Counted from the stretch's first letter, positions 1 through 9,917 are shown. The stretch is DNA of 64,000 bases from Kaistia hirudinis (GCF_014196455.1 NZ_JACIDS010000004.1:124001-188000); one strand, 5' to 3'. A program made the numbers and translations. Notes: generated by a model from the sequence alone, not told the origin.

Positions 1-51
1 CTGCGTCACGGCCGGCGACAGGCTGCCACTACGGTACGGCGCAGGTCTGGA

Positions 52-453
52 TCACGCCTCTTCCAGAAGCCAGCCTTCGCATGCAGGGATGCAAGAGAAG
101 CCTGCTGCGATGGCCGCGTGATATCGATGAAAGCCGTCTGTGACCACGTATCGAAATCCGAGTGATCGGCCGCTCACCAAAGATATCGGCGGAAGCGCGC
201 TTCCGGACGCAATCGCGTGGAGGACCGGAAGCATCTTGTCCCTGCGAAATCCACGATAGTCCAACTCAACGCCCGGCCGGCGGTGTGGCGGCTCGATCGC
301 AGCCAGATCAGCGTGGAAGGTTGCTGCGGAAGTGGTGGGATAGGTCGTGCTCGATCGGGCGAAATGCGGCATGCCAGCCTCTTGCCACCATGCGCTGGGA
401 ACTTGAAACAGCGTCCCGTCCGGTCTCGCAAATGACAATACGTCCAATGCCAT
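52..453 (-). CDS. Small ParB-like domain protein
   Basis: This 133-residue protein has no signal peptide or membrane segment. Its C-terminal half carries the pattern VTDGFHRYHAA followed by a Gly and a hydrophobic strand, which resembles the ParB/Srx-type fold of ParB-like nuclease domains (a D-G-x-H-R core). The N-terminal half, with WWQEAGMPHFARS, is not recognised. It stands alone and is divergent from the outer-membrane protein gene at 657. The 200 bp between them are AT-richer and probably carry the promoters of both. A catalytic or DNA-binding role is inferred from the motif only; a toxin-like or regulatory role is equally possible. Confidence 0.6.
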   Translation of the reverse strand: MALDVLSFARPDGTLFQVPSAWWQEAGMPHFARSSTTYPTTSAATFHADLAAIEPPHRRPGVELDYRGFRRDKMLPVLHAIASGSALPPISLVSGRSLGFRYVVTDGFHRYHAAIAAGFSCIPACEGWLLEEA

Positions 454-656
454 AGTCCAGTTCCTGCATCGAATCGTGGTCTCGATGGGACATCACCGCA
501 TGCCGAATTGCCACAGACGGCGTTAGCTTTGATGAAGAAACGTAGTTAAGCCACGTGGTTAATCCGTTCTTAAGCGTTCGCCGTGAAAGATGATCCCGAA
601 CAACGAAGCTTGATCGGACTTCGGCCCGATCCAATCCTGTCGACCGGGAGACAGCC

Positions 657-1403
657 ATGGCTATTGCAAGAATCTCAACGCTCGCGGCGGCTCTCGGCGC
701 GAGCCTCCTGATGCCGGTCTGCGCCTTCGCGGCAGACCTCGCCGAGCAGCCCTATGTCGAGCCACTGCCGGTGGCCACTGGCGGGTGGTATCTGCGCGGC
801 GATATCGGCTACAAGTTCTACAACAGCCCGAACATTGCGTTCGTGACGCCGACCTATACCGACCCCTGGAACAATACGAGCCTCGACAATACGTGGATGC
901 TCGGCGCCGGCGTCGGCTACAAGTTCAACGACTATTTCCGCGCCGATGCGACGGTCGACTACGAGTTCAATGCCGGCGCCTATGGCGAGGGCTATTGCGG
1001 CGGCTGCGGCGGGCTTGGCTATTCGATCGAGACGGCCGACATCTCCGCCTGGACGATGCTGCTCAACGGCTATATCGACCTCGGCACCTATGCCGGTCTC
1101 ACGCCCTATGTCGGCGCGGGCATCGGCACGTCCTATCTCGAGACGTCGAATATCTCCTACATCAACCCCAATGGCGTCACCGGCACTTGGAACGGGGCAG
1201 GGCAGTGGAATTTCGCCTGGGCCCTCATGGCGGGCGCGTCCTACGCGATCACGCCCAATACGGCACTGGACCTCTCCTACCGCTATCTCAACCTGGGTGA
1301 CGCCGTGTCCGGCTACATCCCGGCGGGCGGCGGTGGCACGATCCAGTACAACAATATCGACGCCAACGAGATTCGCCTCGGCCTGCGCTACTCCTTCTAC
1401 TGA
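657..1403 (+). CDS. Outer-membrane beta-barrel protein (Omp25/Omp31-like porin family)
   Basis: The 248-residue protein begins with a Sec signal peptide of about 25 residues ending ...CAFAADLAEQ. The mature part alternates aromatic and polar strands such as GWYLRGDIGYKFY, GAGVGYKFNDYFRADAT and TALDLSYRYLNLGD. It ends in LGLRYSFY, a C-terminal aromatic strand typical of barrels inserted by the BAM machinery. Length and sequence style fit the 8-stranded Omp25/Omp31-type surface proteins of Hyphomicrobiales. The gene is monocistronic, with an intrinsic terminator just downstream. The insertion GEGYCGGCGGLGYS contains two cysteines in a probable surface loop, which is unusual for such barrels. 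Confidence 0.85.
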   Translation: MAIARISTLAAALGASLLMPVCAFAADLAEQPYVEPLPVATGGWYLRGDIGYKFYNSPNIAFVTPTYTDPWNNTSLDNTWMLGAGVGYKFNDYFRADATVDYEFNAGAYGEGYCGGCGGLGYSIETADISAWTMLLNGYIDLGTYAGLTPYVGAGIGTSYLETSNISYINPNGVTGTWNGAGQWNFAWALMAGASYAITPNTALDLSYRYLNLGDAVSGYIPAGGGGTIQYNNIDANEIRLGLRYSFY

Positions 1404-1436
1404 GCGCATCCAAAGCTCCATCCGCTCTTTCGAGAA

Positions 1437-1469
1437 GGGCGCGCCGCGGCAAGGTGGCGCGCCCTTTTT
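1437..1469 (+). terminator. Rho-independent terminator after the porin gene
   Basis: A perfect 9-bp inverted repeat, GGGCGCGCC (1437-1445) and GGCGCGCCC (1456-1464), encloses a 10-base loop and is followed directly by five T. It lies 34 bases after the porin stop codon. Confidence 0.85.
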
Positions 1470-1580
1470 GTCGTCCGAGATTTGGCCCTTCGATCTCGTT
1501 GACTTCCCCCCGGCGCGGGCGTAGACGCATCGGCGGGACACGCCTCCCCAACGAGGCGCTGCTATCTGTGAGGGTAGATC

Positions 1581-2756
1581 ATGGCAGATCTCGCTACGCC
1601 CGGCCGCCGGCCGGTGAACGCCAATTATTCTTCCGGCCCCTGCGCCAAGCGTCCGGGATGGACGCTCGAAGCGCTCAAGGATGCGGCCCTCGGCCGCTCG
1701 CACCGGGCCAAGATCGGCAAGACCAAACTCCTGGAAGCGATTGAGCTGACGCGCGAGATTCTCGGCGTGCCGGCGGATTATCGCATCGGCATCGTGCCGG
1801 CCTCCGATACCGGTGCGGTCGAGATGGCGCTGTGGTCGCTGCTCGGCGCGCGCGGCGTCGACCTGCTCGCCTGGGAGAGCTTCGGCGAGGGCTGGGTGAC
1901 CGATGTCGTCAAGCAGCTGAAGCTTGCGGATGTGCGCACCTTCACCGCCGATTACGGAGACCTGCCGGATCTGACCCGCGTCGATTTCGACCGCGACGTC
2001 GTCTTCACCTGGAACGGCACCACCTCGGGCGTGCGCGTGCCGGACGGCAACTGGATCGATGCGGACCGCAAGGGCCTCACCATCTGCGACGCGACCTCCG
2101 CCGCCTTCGCGCAGGATCTCGACTGGGCCAAGCTCGATGTCGTCACCTTCTCCTGGCAGAAGGTGCTCGGCGGCGAGGCGGCGCATGGCATGCTGATCCT
2201 CAGCCCACGTGCGGTCGGGCGGCTCGAGACCTACAAGCCGGCCTGGCCGCTGCCGAAGATCTTCCGCATGACCAAGGGCGGCAAGCTCATCGACGGCATC
2301 TTCGTCGGCGAGACGATCAACACGCCGTCCATGCTGGCGGTCGAGGATTATCTCGACGCGCTGCACTGGGCGAAGGCGCTCGGCGGCTTCAAGGCGCTCG
2401 AAGCGCGCGCCGACGCCAATCTCGCCGTACTCGCCAAATGGGTCGCTAAGACGCCGTGGATCGATTTCCTGGCGAAGAGCGAAGCGACGCGCTCCAACAC
2501 CTCGGTCTGCCTCGTCGTCGTCGATCCGGCCGTGAAGGCGCTCGACGCGGACGGCCAGGCGGCCTTCGCCAAGGGCCTCGCCACCGCGCTCGACAAGGCC
2601 GGCGTCGCCTATGACATCGGCGCCTATCGCGATGCGCCTCCCGGCCTCCGCATCTGGGCCGGCGCGACCATCGAGGCGTCGGATCTCGAGATCCTGACCG
2701 AATGGCTCGACTGGGCCTTCGCGTCGCAGAAGGCCGGCCTCAAGAAGGCTGCGTGA
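1581..2756 (+). CDS. serC: Phosphoserine aminotransferase
   Basis: The 391-residue enzyme is a class V PLP aminotransferase that converts 3-phosphohydroxypyruvate and glutamate to O-phosphoserine, the second step of serine synthesis. It opens with [13 protein letters not shown], the SerC hallmark. The PLP lysine lies in [15 protein letters not shown] at about residue 194, preceded by the conserved [14 protein letters not shown] block. Length and sequence match the alphaproteobacterial SerC type, longer than the 362 residues of the E. coli enzyme. serA follows 181 bp downstream on the same strand, so the two steps of the pathway are adjacent. The gap holds a palindromic repeat. Confidence 0.95.
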   Translation: MADLATPGRRPVNANYSSGPCAKRPGWTLEALKDAALGRSHRAKIGKTKLLEAIELTREILGVPADYRIGIVPASDTGAVEMALWSLLGARGVDLLAWESFGEGWVTDVVKQLKLADVRTFTADYGDLPDLTRVDFDRDVVFTWNGTTSGVRVPDGNWIDADRKGLTICDATSAAFAQDLDWAKLDVVTFSWQKVLGGEAAHGMLILSPRAVGRLETYKPAWPLPKIFRMTKGGKLIDGIFVGETINTPSMLAVEDYLDALHWAKALGGFKALEARADANLAVLAKWVAKTPWIDFLAKSEATRSNTSVCLVVVDPAVKALDADGQAAFAKGLATALDKAGVAYDIGAYRDAPPGLRIWAGATIEASDLEILTEWLDWAFASQKAGLKKAA

Positions 2757-2818
2757 TTGCTCCGGCCGGGCATGCCGTCCGGCCGCTTCCCCTCATGAGC
2801 CCCGACGTTCCGTTTTGC

Positions 2819-2897
2819 GTCATCCCGTCGAAAGCCGGGATCCATTCAGCCGTGAAAGGCTTCAGCTCGATGGATTCCGGCTTGCGCCGGAATGACG
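2819..2897. repeat. Imperfect palindromic intergenic repeat between serC and serA
   Basis: GTCATCCCG...GCCGGGATCCAT near 2819-2844 is mirrored by ATGGATTCCGGC...CCGGAATGAC ending at 2896, forming a long imperfect hairpin. This form, with outward-reading TCATCCC/GGAATGAC ends, is typical of dispersed intergenic palindromes in alphaproteobacterial genomes. No copy elsewhere in the window was noticed. It may fold in the serC-serA transcript. Confidence 0.6.
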
Positions 2898-2937
2898 GCG
2901 GTGATGGCGGCAGGCGCTGCGCAAGGAAACCACGTCC

Positions 2938-4524
2938 ATGGCACCCCGCGTTCTCATTTCCGACAAGCTCTCCAAGACCGCCGTCCAGATCTTCAAGGAT
3001 CACGGCGTCGAGGTCGACTATCAGCCCGATCTCGGCAAGGACAAGGAGAAGCTGCTCGAGATCATCGGCAATTATGATGGTCTCGCGATCCGCTCCAATA
3101 CCAAGGTGACCGAGAAGGTCATCGCGGCGGCGAAGAACCTTCGCGTCATCGGCCGCGCCGGCATCGGCGTCGACAATGTCGACATTCCGGCCGCGACGGC
3201 GAAGGGCATCATCGTGATGAATACGCCCTTCGGCAATTCGATCACGACGGCCGAGCATGCGATCGCGATGATGTTCGCGCTCGCCCGCCAGATCCCCGAG
3301 GCGAACGCCTCGACGCAGGCCGGCAAGTGGGAGAAGAACCGCTTCATGGGCGTCGAGCTGACGGCGAAGACGCTCGGCGTCATCGGCTGCGGCAATATCG
3401 GCTCGATCGTCGCGGATCGTGGCGTCGGCCTCAAGATGCGCGTCATCGCCTTCGACCCGTTCCTCTCGGAGGAGCGGGCGCTGGCGCTCGGCGTCGAGAA
3501 GGTCGAGCTCGACGAGCTCTTCCGCCGCGCCGATTTCATCACGCTGCATACGCCGCTGATCGAGAAGACGCGCGGCATCATCGATGCCGCGGCGATCGCC
3601 AAGATGAAGGACGGCGTGCGCATCATCAATTGCGCCCGCGGGGGGCTGGTCGTCGAGGCGGATCTCGCCGAGGCGCTGAAGTCCGGCAAGGTCGGCGGCG
3701 CGGCCTTCGACGTGTTCGTCGAGGAGCCGGCGACCGAGAACGTCCTGTTCGGCCTGCCGAACTTCATCGCGACGCCACATCTGGGCGCCTCCACGACGGA
3801 AGCGCAGGAGAATGTCGCGCTGCAGGTCGCCGAGCAGATGTCGGACTATCTGACCAAGGGCGCCGTTTCCAACGCGCTGAACATGCCCTCGATCACCGCC
3901 GAGGAAGCTCCGCGCCTGACGCCGTTCGTGAAGCTCGCCGACCTGCTCGGCTCCTTCGCCGGCCAGCTGACGGAGACGGGTATCAAGGCGATCAAGCTCG
4001 AATATGAGGGCGACGTCGCGTCGATGAACGTCAAGGCGCTGACCGCCGCTGCGCTCGCCGCGGTGCTCCGTCCGCAGCTCCAGAGTGTGAACATGGTCTC
4101 CGCCCCGATCGTCGCGCGCGAGCGCGGCATTGCGGTCGAGGATGTCCGGCGCGAGCAGCAGGGCGCCTATGAGAACTATATCCGCCTGACGGTGGTGACC
4201 GACAAGCAGGAGCGCTCGGTCGCCGGCACGGTGTTCGCGGACGGCAAGCCGCGCATCATCCAGATCAAGGGCATCAACATGGAGGCCGAGGTCGGCCAGC
4301 ACATGCTCTACATCACCAACCAGGACAAGCCCGGCTTCATCGGCCGCTTCGCCAGCCTGCTCGGTGCCGAGGGCATCAATATCGCGACCTTCAATCTCGG
4401 CCGCAGGGCCGCCGGCGAGGATGCGATCGCGCTGGTCGAGGTCGACGAGGCGATTTCCGACGACGTGATTGGCCGTGTCGCGGCGCTGGAAGGCGTCGTC
4501 CAGGCGAAGCGCCTCAGCTTCTGA
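2938..4524 (+). CDS. serA: D-3-phosphoglycerate dehydrogenase
   Basis: The 528-residue enzyme oxidises 3-phosphoglycerate to 3-phosphohydroxypyruvate, the first committed step of serine synthesis. The order is an N-terminal substrate domain, an NAD-binding Rossmann core (GVIGCGNIGSIVADRG, about residues 146-161), catalytic Arg in NCARGGLVVEADL, Glu in the EEPA loop, and His in ATPHLGAST. After these come an intervening ASB domain and a C-terminal ACT domain (HMLYITNQDKPGFIGRFASLLG). This is the long, Mycobacterium/alphaproteobacterial-type architecture. It lies downstream of serC and ends in a convergent terminator. Confidence 0.95.
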   Translation: MAPRVLISDKLSKTAVQIFKDHGVEVDYQPDLGKDKEKLLEIIGNYDGLAIRSNTKVTEKVIAAAKNLRVIGRAGIGVDNVDIPAATAKGIIVMNTPFGNSITTAEHAIAMMFALARQIPEANASTQAGKWEKNRFMGVELTAKTLGVIGCGNIGSIVADRGVGLKMRVIAFDPFLSEERALALGVEKVELDELFRRADFITLHTPLIEKTRGIIDAAAIAKMKDGVRIINCARGGLVVEADLAEALKSGKVGGAAFDVFVEEPATENVLFGLPNFIATPHLGASTTEAQENVALQVAEQMSDYLTKGAVSNALNMPSITAEEAPRLTPFVKLADLLGSFAGQLTETGIKAIKLEYEGDVASMNVKALTAAALAAVLRPQLQSVNMVSAPIVARERGIAVEDVRREQQGAYENYIRLTVVTDKQERSVAGTVFADGKPRIIQIKGINMEAEVGQHMLYITNQDKPGFIGRFASLLGAEGINIATFNLGRRAAGEDAIALVEVDEAISDDVIGRVAALEGVVQAKRLSF

Positions 4525-4551
4525 AGCGCGATCGATCATCGCGAGTGACGA

Positions 4552-4575
4552 CGGGCGGCCTCGGGCCGCCCGTTT
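4552..4575. terminator. Terminator between convergent serA and the GYF/DUF805 gene
   Basis: A 9-bp perfect stem, CGGGCGGCC (4552-4560) and GGCCGCCCG (4564-4572), has a 3-base loop and is followed by TTTCGTTT. It sits between two converging genes, and may serve serA mainly because the T-rich side faces downstream of it. Confidence 0.75.
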
Positions 4576-4584
4576 CGTTTCGGC

Positions 4585-5181
4585 TCAACCGAAACGGTTG
4601 CGGCCCGGCGTGCCGCGGCCGCAGAACCAGATGATCAGGATGATCGTGCCGACGAGCGGAATGAAGTGGAGCAGCACCCACCAGCCCCTGCGGTCGGTGT
4701 CGTGCAGGCGGCGGATCGACACAGCGAGGCTCGGCAACAGCATGGCGAGCGAGAAGAGGCCGTTGAGCGGGCCGTAGTCGGCGCTCCGGAAGATTGCGGC
4801 ATCGACGATCGAGGCGGCGATGCCACCCAGAACGCCGAACAGCGTGAACCACCAGAATTCTGGCCGGTTGGCGCGACCCGAGAAGGTGACGTATTTGCGG
4901 AAGCAGGTCGAAATCGCCTCGCCGAAGCCGGATACCGGCGGGTCATAGATCGTTTCGGCGCCAGCCCCGGCATAAGGCGATGCTCCCGGAACCGGCGGAA
5001 AGTTCGGTCCCGCATGAAGCGGCGTGTCGGAGAGCGGGGCCCAGCCCGCCATGCCGTCCGTCCAGACGAGCGTCGCCTCGTCGATGACGCCGGCGCTCTG
5101 CAGCGCGGCCATCTGGTCCGCGGTGAGCGGCCCCTTCCGCTCGCTGCCGACGACGTAGAACCATTGCGATCCGCTCGCCAT
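4585..5181 (-). CDS. GYF_2 domain plus DUF805 membrane protein
   Basis: This 198-residue protein has an N-terminal GYF_2-type domain ([21 protein letters not shown] ... [13 protein letters not shown], about residues 6-50), a short proline-rich linker and a C-terminal DUF805 domain. The DUF805 part starts [19 protein letters not shown] and contains [14 protein letters not shown], the family signature, with about three to four membrane helices. Such fusions are common and their function is unknown. It is divergent from purA and convergent with serA. Confidence 0.85.
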   Translation of the reverse strand: MASGSQWFYVVGSERKGPLTADQMAALQSAGVIDEATLVWTDGMAGWAPLSDTPLHAGPNFPPVPGASPYAGAGAETIYDPPVSGFGEAISTCFRKYVTFSGRANRPEFWWFTLFGVLGGIAASIVDAAIFRSADYGPLNGLFSLAMLLPSLAVSIRRLHDTDRRGWWVLLHFIPLVGTIILIIWFCGRGTPGRNRFG

Positions 5182-5444
5182 CCCAACCTCCCCCTGGACC
5201 GGTGAGCGAGGACGAGAGCGTCCGTCGCCGGTGTCCTAACATGATAAGTTGTCTCAGGACCTGGCCGCAAGCTGGCCGCCATGGCGTCCGCGGCGGACAG
5301 CTTTGCCGGGAGGGGTCGCATCGCGGCGTCGGACTCGTTATAGTCCTGCCGCCTCGCCCCGGCCTCGGCGCCGCGGCGGGCTTTTTGGTGTGCGATCGAA
5401 GTGCTGTCGTCCGCAGGCGGGCGGCATCCAGGAAGGACAGGTCT

Positions 5445-6737
5445 ATGGCGAATGTGGTCGTCGTCGGGTCTCAGTGGGGCGACGAAGGCAAGGGCAAGAT
5501 CGTCGACTGGCTGTCGGAGCGCGCGGACATCGTCGTCCGCTTCCAGGGAGGCCACAATGCCGGCCATACCCTCGTCATCGACGGCGTTTCGTACAAGCTG
5601 AGCCTTTTGCCCTCGGGCGTGGTGCGCCCGGGCAAGCTCGGCGTGATCGGCAATGGCGTCGTCGTCGATCCGCACGCCCTCGTCGCAGAGATCGGCCGCC
5701 TTGCCGCGCAGGGCGTCACGGTCACGCCGGACAATCTGCGAATCGCCGAGAATGCCGCGCTGATCCTGTCGCTGCATCGCGATCTCGACACCTTCCGCGA
5801 GACGTCGAATTCCGGCACGCGGATCGGCACAACCAAGCGCGGCATCGGCCCGGCCTATGAGGACAAGGTCGGCCGGCGCGCCATCCGCGTGATGGATCTC
5901 GCCGATCTGCCGACGCTGCAGGACAAGATCGACCGGCTGCTGGCGCATCACAATGCGCTGCGCCGCGGTCTCGGCCAGGCGGAGATCGATCCGAAGGGCC
6001 TCTATGAGGAACTCGCCTCGGTCGCCGACAAGGTGCTGCCCTTCATGGACTCGGTCTGGCAGCTGCTGGACGAGGCCCGCCGCAACGGCAAGCGCATTCT
6101 CTTCGAGGGCGCGCAGGGCGCGCTGCTCGATATCGACCATGGCACCTATCCCTATGTGACGTCGTCGAATACGGTGGCGGGGCAGGCGGCGACCGGTTCC
6201 GGCGTCGGGCCGGGCGCGGTCGGCTATGTGCTCGGCATCACCAAGGCCTATACGACGCGCGTCGGCGAAGGCCCGTTCCCGAGCGAGCAGACCGGCGAGG
6301 TGGGCGACTTCCTCGGCACGCGCGGACACGAGTTCGGCACGGTCACGGGGCGCAAGCGCCGCTGCGGCTGGTTCGATGCCGTTCTGGTCCGTCAGACGAT
6401 CCGCACTTCCGGGATCAACGGAATTGCGCTAACGAAGCTCGATGTCCTCGACGGCCTTGAAGAAATCAAGATTTGCGTCGGATATACGCTCGAGGGTCGG
6501 GCGATCGATTATCTGCCGGCCGCACAGGCTGCTCAGGCCGCGGTTGTCCCGGTCTACGAGACGCTCGAAGGCTGGAAGGAATCGACCGCAGGGGCTCGCA
6601 GCTGGAATGATCTTCCCGCCCAGGCGGTTAAGTATGTACGTCACGTTGAGGAATTGATCGGTGCCCCGGTTGCGCTACTGTCCACGAGTCCGGAGCGCGA
6701 TGACACGATCCTTGTGCAGGATCCCTTCCAGAGCTGA
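5445..6737 (+). CDS. purA: Adenylosuccinate synthetase
   Basis: The 430-residue enzyme joins IMP and aspartate using GTP in the first step of AMP synthesis. The start chosen gives [18 protein letters not shown], with the GDEGKGK P-loop at residues 12-18, exactly as in the family. The frame is open upstream to 5202 but that extension is unlike PurA and the chosen ATG follows a purine-rich stretch (AGGAAGGACAGG). Other signatures are the GGHNAGHT motif near residue 38 and [14 protein letters not shown] near 128. Length agrees with E. coli PurA (432). The next gene begins 54 bp downstream. Confidence 0.95.
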   Translation: MANVVVVGSQWGDEGKGKIVDWLSERADIVVRFQGGHNAGHTLVIDGVSYKLSLLPSGVVRPGKLGVIGNGVVVDPHALVAEIGRLAAQGVTVTPDNLRIAENAALILSLHRDLDTFRETSNSGTRIGTTKRGIGPAYEDKVGRRAIRVMDLADLPTLQDKIDRLLAHHNALRRGLGQAEIDPKGLYEELASVADKVLPFMDSVWQLLDEARRNGKRILFEGAQGALLDIDHGTYPYVTSSNTVAGQAATGSGVGPGAVGYVLGITKAYTTRVGEGPFPSEQTGEVGDFLGTRGHEFGTVTGRKRRCGWFDAVLVRQTIRTSGINGIALTKLDVLDGLEEIKICVGYTLEGRAIDYLPAAQAAQAAVVPVYETLEGWKESTAGARSWNDLPAQAVKYVRHVEELIGAPVALLSTSPERDDTILVQDPFQS

Positions 6738-6791
6738 CGCTCGCATGGTTGGGGATGCCGGATCGCACGGATGGCTTAGCAGAATGGCGCG

Positions 6792-8843
6792 ATGACCGAC
6801 TACTACGCGGTACTCAAGAAGGCGATCAGCGGGCTCGAGCATGAGTCCGGCGAGGTGAGGCGTTCTGTCTATGACAAGGCCCGCACCGCGCTGATCGGCC
6901 AGTTGAAGGCGATACAGCCTCCCCTCACGACTTCGGAGATCTCTCGCCAGCGGCTCGAGCTCGAAGAGGCGATCCGCAAGGTCGAGCGCGAGGCGGCGAT
7001 CACGGCGGCTGGGCCGGTGCCGGCCCGCGCGCGGGCGGCTGCGGCCGTCGCCGATGCGCTCGCCGTCAATCCGGCGGTGCTCGCCGAGGCGCCGGAGCCC
7101 GAATACGAGCCCGAACCGGAATATGAACCGGAGCCCGAGCCCGAGCCGGAGCCTGAACCCGAATATGAGGAGGAGCCGGCTCCGCCGCCTCCACCGCCGC
7201 CGCCGCGTCAGGCTGCGCGCGTGCCGGCCCGTCCGGTACAGTCCGCGCCGCCGCCACCGCCTCCGGTCAGCCGTCAGCCGTCACAGACCCGGGTGCTGCC
7301 CGATGCGACGGTGCCGATCCATATCGACGCCGTCGACGAGCCGCCGCTCGAGGAGGACTATCAGGAGTCCGATCTCGACCTGCCGGCCGAGCCGGTGGTC
7401 AAGCCGTTCTGGCCGCAGGGGCCCGGCGCGCAGGGCGCTCCGGCCAGCCGGTCCACGGATTTCCGCCAGGAGCCGAGGGCGGAGCCGCGCGGCACGCCGC
7501 AATGGGCCCCGCGGGTCGAGCCGGCCGATGCGCCGCCGCCGCGTGGGCGCCAGCAGCAGCCGCCGCCGCAGCAGCGCCGCGAGCCGCCGCGCCAGCAGGA
7601 GCCGTCCTTCCGTCAGGAGCCTGCCTTCGGACAGGTGCCGCCGCCGATCGACGATCAGGGCTTCGAGCCCGCCGACGATCAGCAGGGCGTGGATCGCTCC
7701 GGCGAATGGCAGGATCCCTTCGAGGAGGCGCCGACGCTCGACCAGGGCTTCGCCGACGATGCGCGCGAGCGTGATCGCGGTCGCCGTCCGGCCAAGAAGA
7801 AGCGCCGCGAGGAAGAGGCCGAGGCACGCTATTTCGGCGAAAAGCCGCGCCGCTCGCGCTGGCCGGCACTGATCATCCTCATTCTCGTCGGCTTGGTGAT
7901 CGGCGGCATCGCCGCCTTCGCCTGGTCGCAGCGCTCGGTCGTCGAGGACGTGATCGGCGATCTGATCAGTTCCTCCGACAAGGGCGGCTCGACGGCCGCA
8001 CCGGCTGCCGCGACCGACAGCGCCGCGGCGAGCAAGAATGCGGACCGCCTCGGCGGCGCCGCGCCGGAGGAAGCGCCGCGTGCCGTGCGCACCGTCGATG
8101 CGGCTCCGGCCCCCGACGACGCCATGAGCCCGTCACCGGATGCGTCCGCACCGGCCGCAGCGCCGGCCGATGGGGCCGCGCCGGATGCCGGCGCCGCGCC
8201 TGCCGCCGATGCGGCGCCCGCGCCGGCAGACCAGACCTTGCCCGGCCTTGCGCCGCAATCGGCCAATGATGCCCCGGCACCTGCCGCCGCCGACAATGGT
8301 GGCGACCAGGCGCTGGTGGCGCAGAAGGCCATTCTCTACGAGCAGCCGGTCGGTGGCGCCTCCGGCGTCACCGCGGTCAACGGCAGCGTGGTGTGGAAGT
8401 TCGACGCCAATTCGTCGAACGGCCCGGAGATCCAGGCCCTGGTCGACGTCCCCGACCGCAAGATGAAGGTGACGATCAATATCCGCCGCAACACCGATTC
8501 GAGCCTGCCGGCGAGCCATCTGGTCGAACTGATCGTCGACACGCCGCCGGATTTCCCCGGTGGCGGCATCAAGTCGGTTCCGGCCTTCGTTATGAAGCCG
8601 ACCGAGGAGGCCCGCGGGCAGCCGCTCGACGGCGCACCCGCCAAGGTCGCCGAAGGCTTCTTCTGGATCGCCTTCTCGGGCGATGCCGCGCCGATGGCGC
8701 AGAACATCGCGCTGATGCGCGAGCGCAACTGGATCGATATCCCGCTCGTCTACGACAATGACCAGCGCGCGATCCTGACGCTCGAAAAGGGCACGCCCGG
8801 CCAGAAGGCCTTCGAGCAGGCGCTAGCTGCCTGGGGCAACTGA
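6792..8843 (+). CDS. Proline/glutamate-rich single-span membrane protein, function unknown
   Basis: The 683-residue protein has four zones. Residues 1-70 form a charged helical domain (MTDYYAVLKKAISGLEHESG). Residues about 95-370 are low complexity, with a run of Glu-Pro-Glu-Tyr repeats and proline stretches. One transmembrane helix, LIILILVGLVIGGIAAFAW, lies near residues 359-377. The outer part has an Ala/Pro-rich linker (about 395-500) and a folded C-terminal domain of about 170 residues (AILYEQPVGGASGVTAVNGSVVWK to the end). Comparable proteins next to purA are seen in Hyphomicrobiales and are sometimes labelled as CheA-like, which the sequence here does not support. A structural role spanning the periplasm is inferred. 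Confidence 0.8.
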   Translation: MTDYYAVLKKAISGLEHESGEVRRSVYDKARTALIGQLKAIQPPLTTSEISRQRLELEEAIRKVEREAAITAAGPVPARARAAAAVADALAVNPAVLAEAPEPEYEPEPEYEPEPEPEPEPEPEYEEEPAPPPPPPPPRQAARVPARPVQSAPPPPPPVSRQPSQTRVLPDATVPIHIDAVDEPPLEEDYQESDLDLPAEPVVKPFWPQGPGAQGAPASRSTDFRQEPRAEPRGTPQWAPRVEPADAPPPRGRQQQPPPQQRREPPRQQEPSFRQEPAFGQVPPPIDDQGFEPADDQQGVDRSGEWQDPFEEAPTLDQGFADDARERDRGRRPAKKKRREEEAEARYFGEKPRRSRWPALIILILVGLVIGGIAAFAWSQRSVVEDVIGDLISSSDKGGSTAAPAAATDSAAASKNADRLGGAAPEEAPRAVRTVDAAPAPDDAMSPSPDASAPAAAPADGAAPDAGAAPAADAAPAPADQTLPGLAPQSANDAPAPAAADNGGDQALVAQKAILYEQPVGGASGVTAVNGSVVWKFDANSSNGPEIQALVDVPDRKMKVTINIRRNTDSSLPASHLVELIVDTPPDFPGGGIKSVPAFVMKPTEEARGQPLDGAPAKVAEGFFWIAFSGDAAPMAQNIALMRERNWIDIPLVYDNDQRAILTLEKGTPGQKAFEQALAAWGN

Positions 8844-8954
8844 GCACGCCGGCATCGGCCTTCCCGCGGGAGCCGGGCCGGCGCTTGCACGCCCGGGCGC
8901 TCGGGATGCGCTGCGCCCTTGCGTTCCCCGTCACATTCCGCCATTCTCCGCCCA

Positions 8955-9045
8955 TTCCGAGGGGTGTTCGCTGACGCGAGCTGAGATGGCCTGGGGCCGA
9001 ACCCTTCTAACCTGATCCGGTTCATGCCGGCGGAGGGACGGGAAA
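8955..9045 (+). promoter_or_regulatory. TPP riboswitch (THI element)
   Basis: The conserved landmarks occur in order: GAGGGGTGTTCG (8959-8970), CTGAGATGG (8981-8989), then ACCCTTCTAACCTGATCCGG (9001-9020) and TTCATGCCGGCGGAGGGA. These are the thiamine pyrophosphate aptamer consensus blocks. It lies 90 bp before an ABC permease-binding protein pair, which identifies that importer as thiamine-related and predicts repression when TPP is plentiful. Confidence 0.95.
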
Positions 9046-9134
9046 TGGCGCCGCATCAGGCTCGCTCATCCGATCGTTTGTCCCATCGTCCTGTCATGGC
9101 CTCCGTTCGTCCGCGGAGGAGGTGACAGCCAGCG

Positions 9135-9917
9135 ATGCCACGACGCCTCAGGCAGCTGCCGCCCGCCGCGGCCATGCTCGCCAATGCCCTCCTCGTCGCC
9201 GCCGCCATCCTCGTGCTCTGGCAGGCGGCCATCCTCATCTTCGCGCCGCCGCCCTTCATGCTGCCCTCGCCGCTCCGGGTGTGGCGGGCCCTGGTCGCGT
9301 GGCCCGAACTCATCACGCGCGACGCCGCGACGACGCTGACCGAGACGCTGATGGGCCTCGCCACCGGCGCCATCGCCGGCGCCGGCCTTGCGCTCGTCAT
9401 GGCCTTCTCGCCGCTTGTCCGGCGCGTGCTGATGCCGATCCTGGTCGTCAGCCAGGCTTTCCCCGTCTTCGCGATCGCGCCGCTGCTGGTGCTGTGGTTC
9501 GGCTTCGGGATCGGTTCGAAGATCGTCATGGCGACGATCGCGATCTTTTTCCCCGTCGCCTCGGCCTTTCATGACGGGCTGACGCGGACGGAGGAGGGGT
9601 TGCTCGACCTCGCCCATCTCTATCGCGTCGGGCGGCTCAAGGAGCTGACCTTCTTCCGCATTCCCGCCGCCCTGCCGGCGCTCGCCTCCGGGCTCCGCGT
9701 CGCCGCCGTCTATGCGCCGGTCGGTGCGCTCATCGGCGAATGGGTCGGCGCGTCTTCCGGGCTCGGTTACGCCATGCTGATGGCGAATGGCCGGGCACAG
9801 ACCGACGTGGTCTTCGCCGCCCTCGCGCTACTGGCCGCGATGGCCGTGCTTCTCCGCGCCGCCGTCGATGTCGCGACGCGCCGGATCGCGCCCTGGGCGC
9901 CTGAAAATCTCGCATGA
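9135..9917 (+). CDS. thiX: ABC transporter permease, thiamine precursor uptake (ThiX type)
   Basis: The 260-residue inner-membrane protein has about six membrane helices and is a BPD_transp_1 permease of the nitrate/sulfonate/pyrimidine group. The cytoplasmic coupling loop is around LYRVGRLKELTFFRIPAALPALASGLRV. A GGAGGAGG Shine-Dalgarno sits about 12 bases before the ATG, a little distant; an inner ATG at 9174 is possible. The gene lies directly downstream of a TPP riboswitch and overlaps the binding-protein gene by four bases. ThiXYZ systems import pyrimidine (HMP) or its degradation products. No ATPase gene follows, so the energising subunit must be elsewhere. Confidence 0.85.
   Translation: MPRRLRQLPPAAAMLANALLVAAAILVLWQAAILIFAPPPFMLPSPLRVWRALVAWPELITRDAATTLTETLMGLATGAIAGAGLALVMAFSPLVRRVLMPILVVSQAFPVFAIAPLLVLWFGFGIGSKIVMATIAIFFPVASAFHDGLTRTEEGLLDLAHLYRVGRLKELTFFRIPAALPALASGLRVAAVYAPVGALIGEWVGASSGLGYAMLMANGRAQTDVVFAALALLAAMAVLLRAAVDVATRRIAPWAPENLA

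Noticed and set aside
675-2366. 563-codon antisense open frame over the porin and serC genes
   Set aside because: Its translation is rich in Arg, Gly, Asp and Ala without any family pattern and it mirrors two clear genes. Long antisense frames are expected at this GC.
2740-4539. 599-codon antisense frame over serA
   Set aside because: Same reason: composition is that of a reverse-frame shadow of serA.
5340-5395. Intrinsic terminator before purA
   Set aside because: A GC-rich stretch ends in CTTTTTGG, but the stem is irregular and no gene ends upstream on that strand.
7081-7260. Simple repeats as a CRISPR or tandem-repeat locus
   Set aside because: The repeats are in-frame Pro/Glu codons inside a coding sequence, without spacers.
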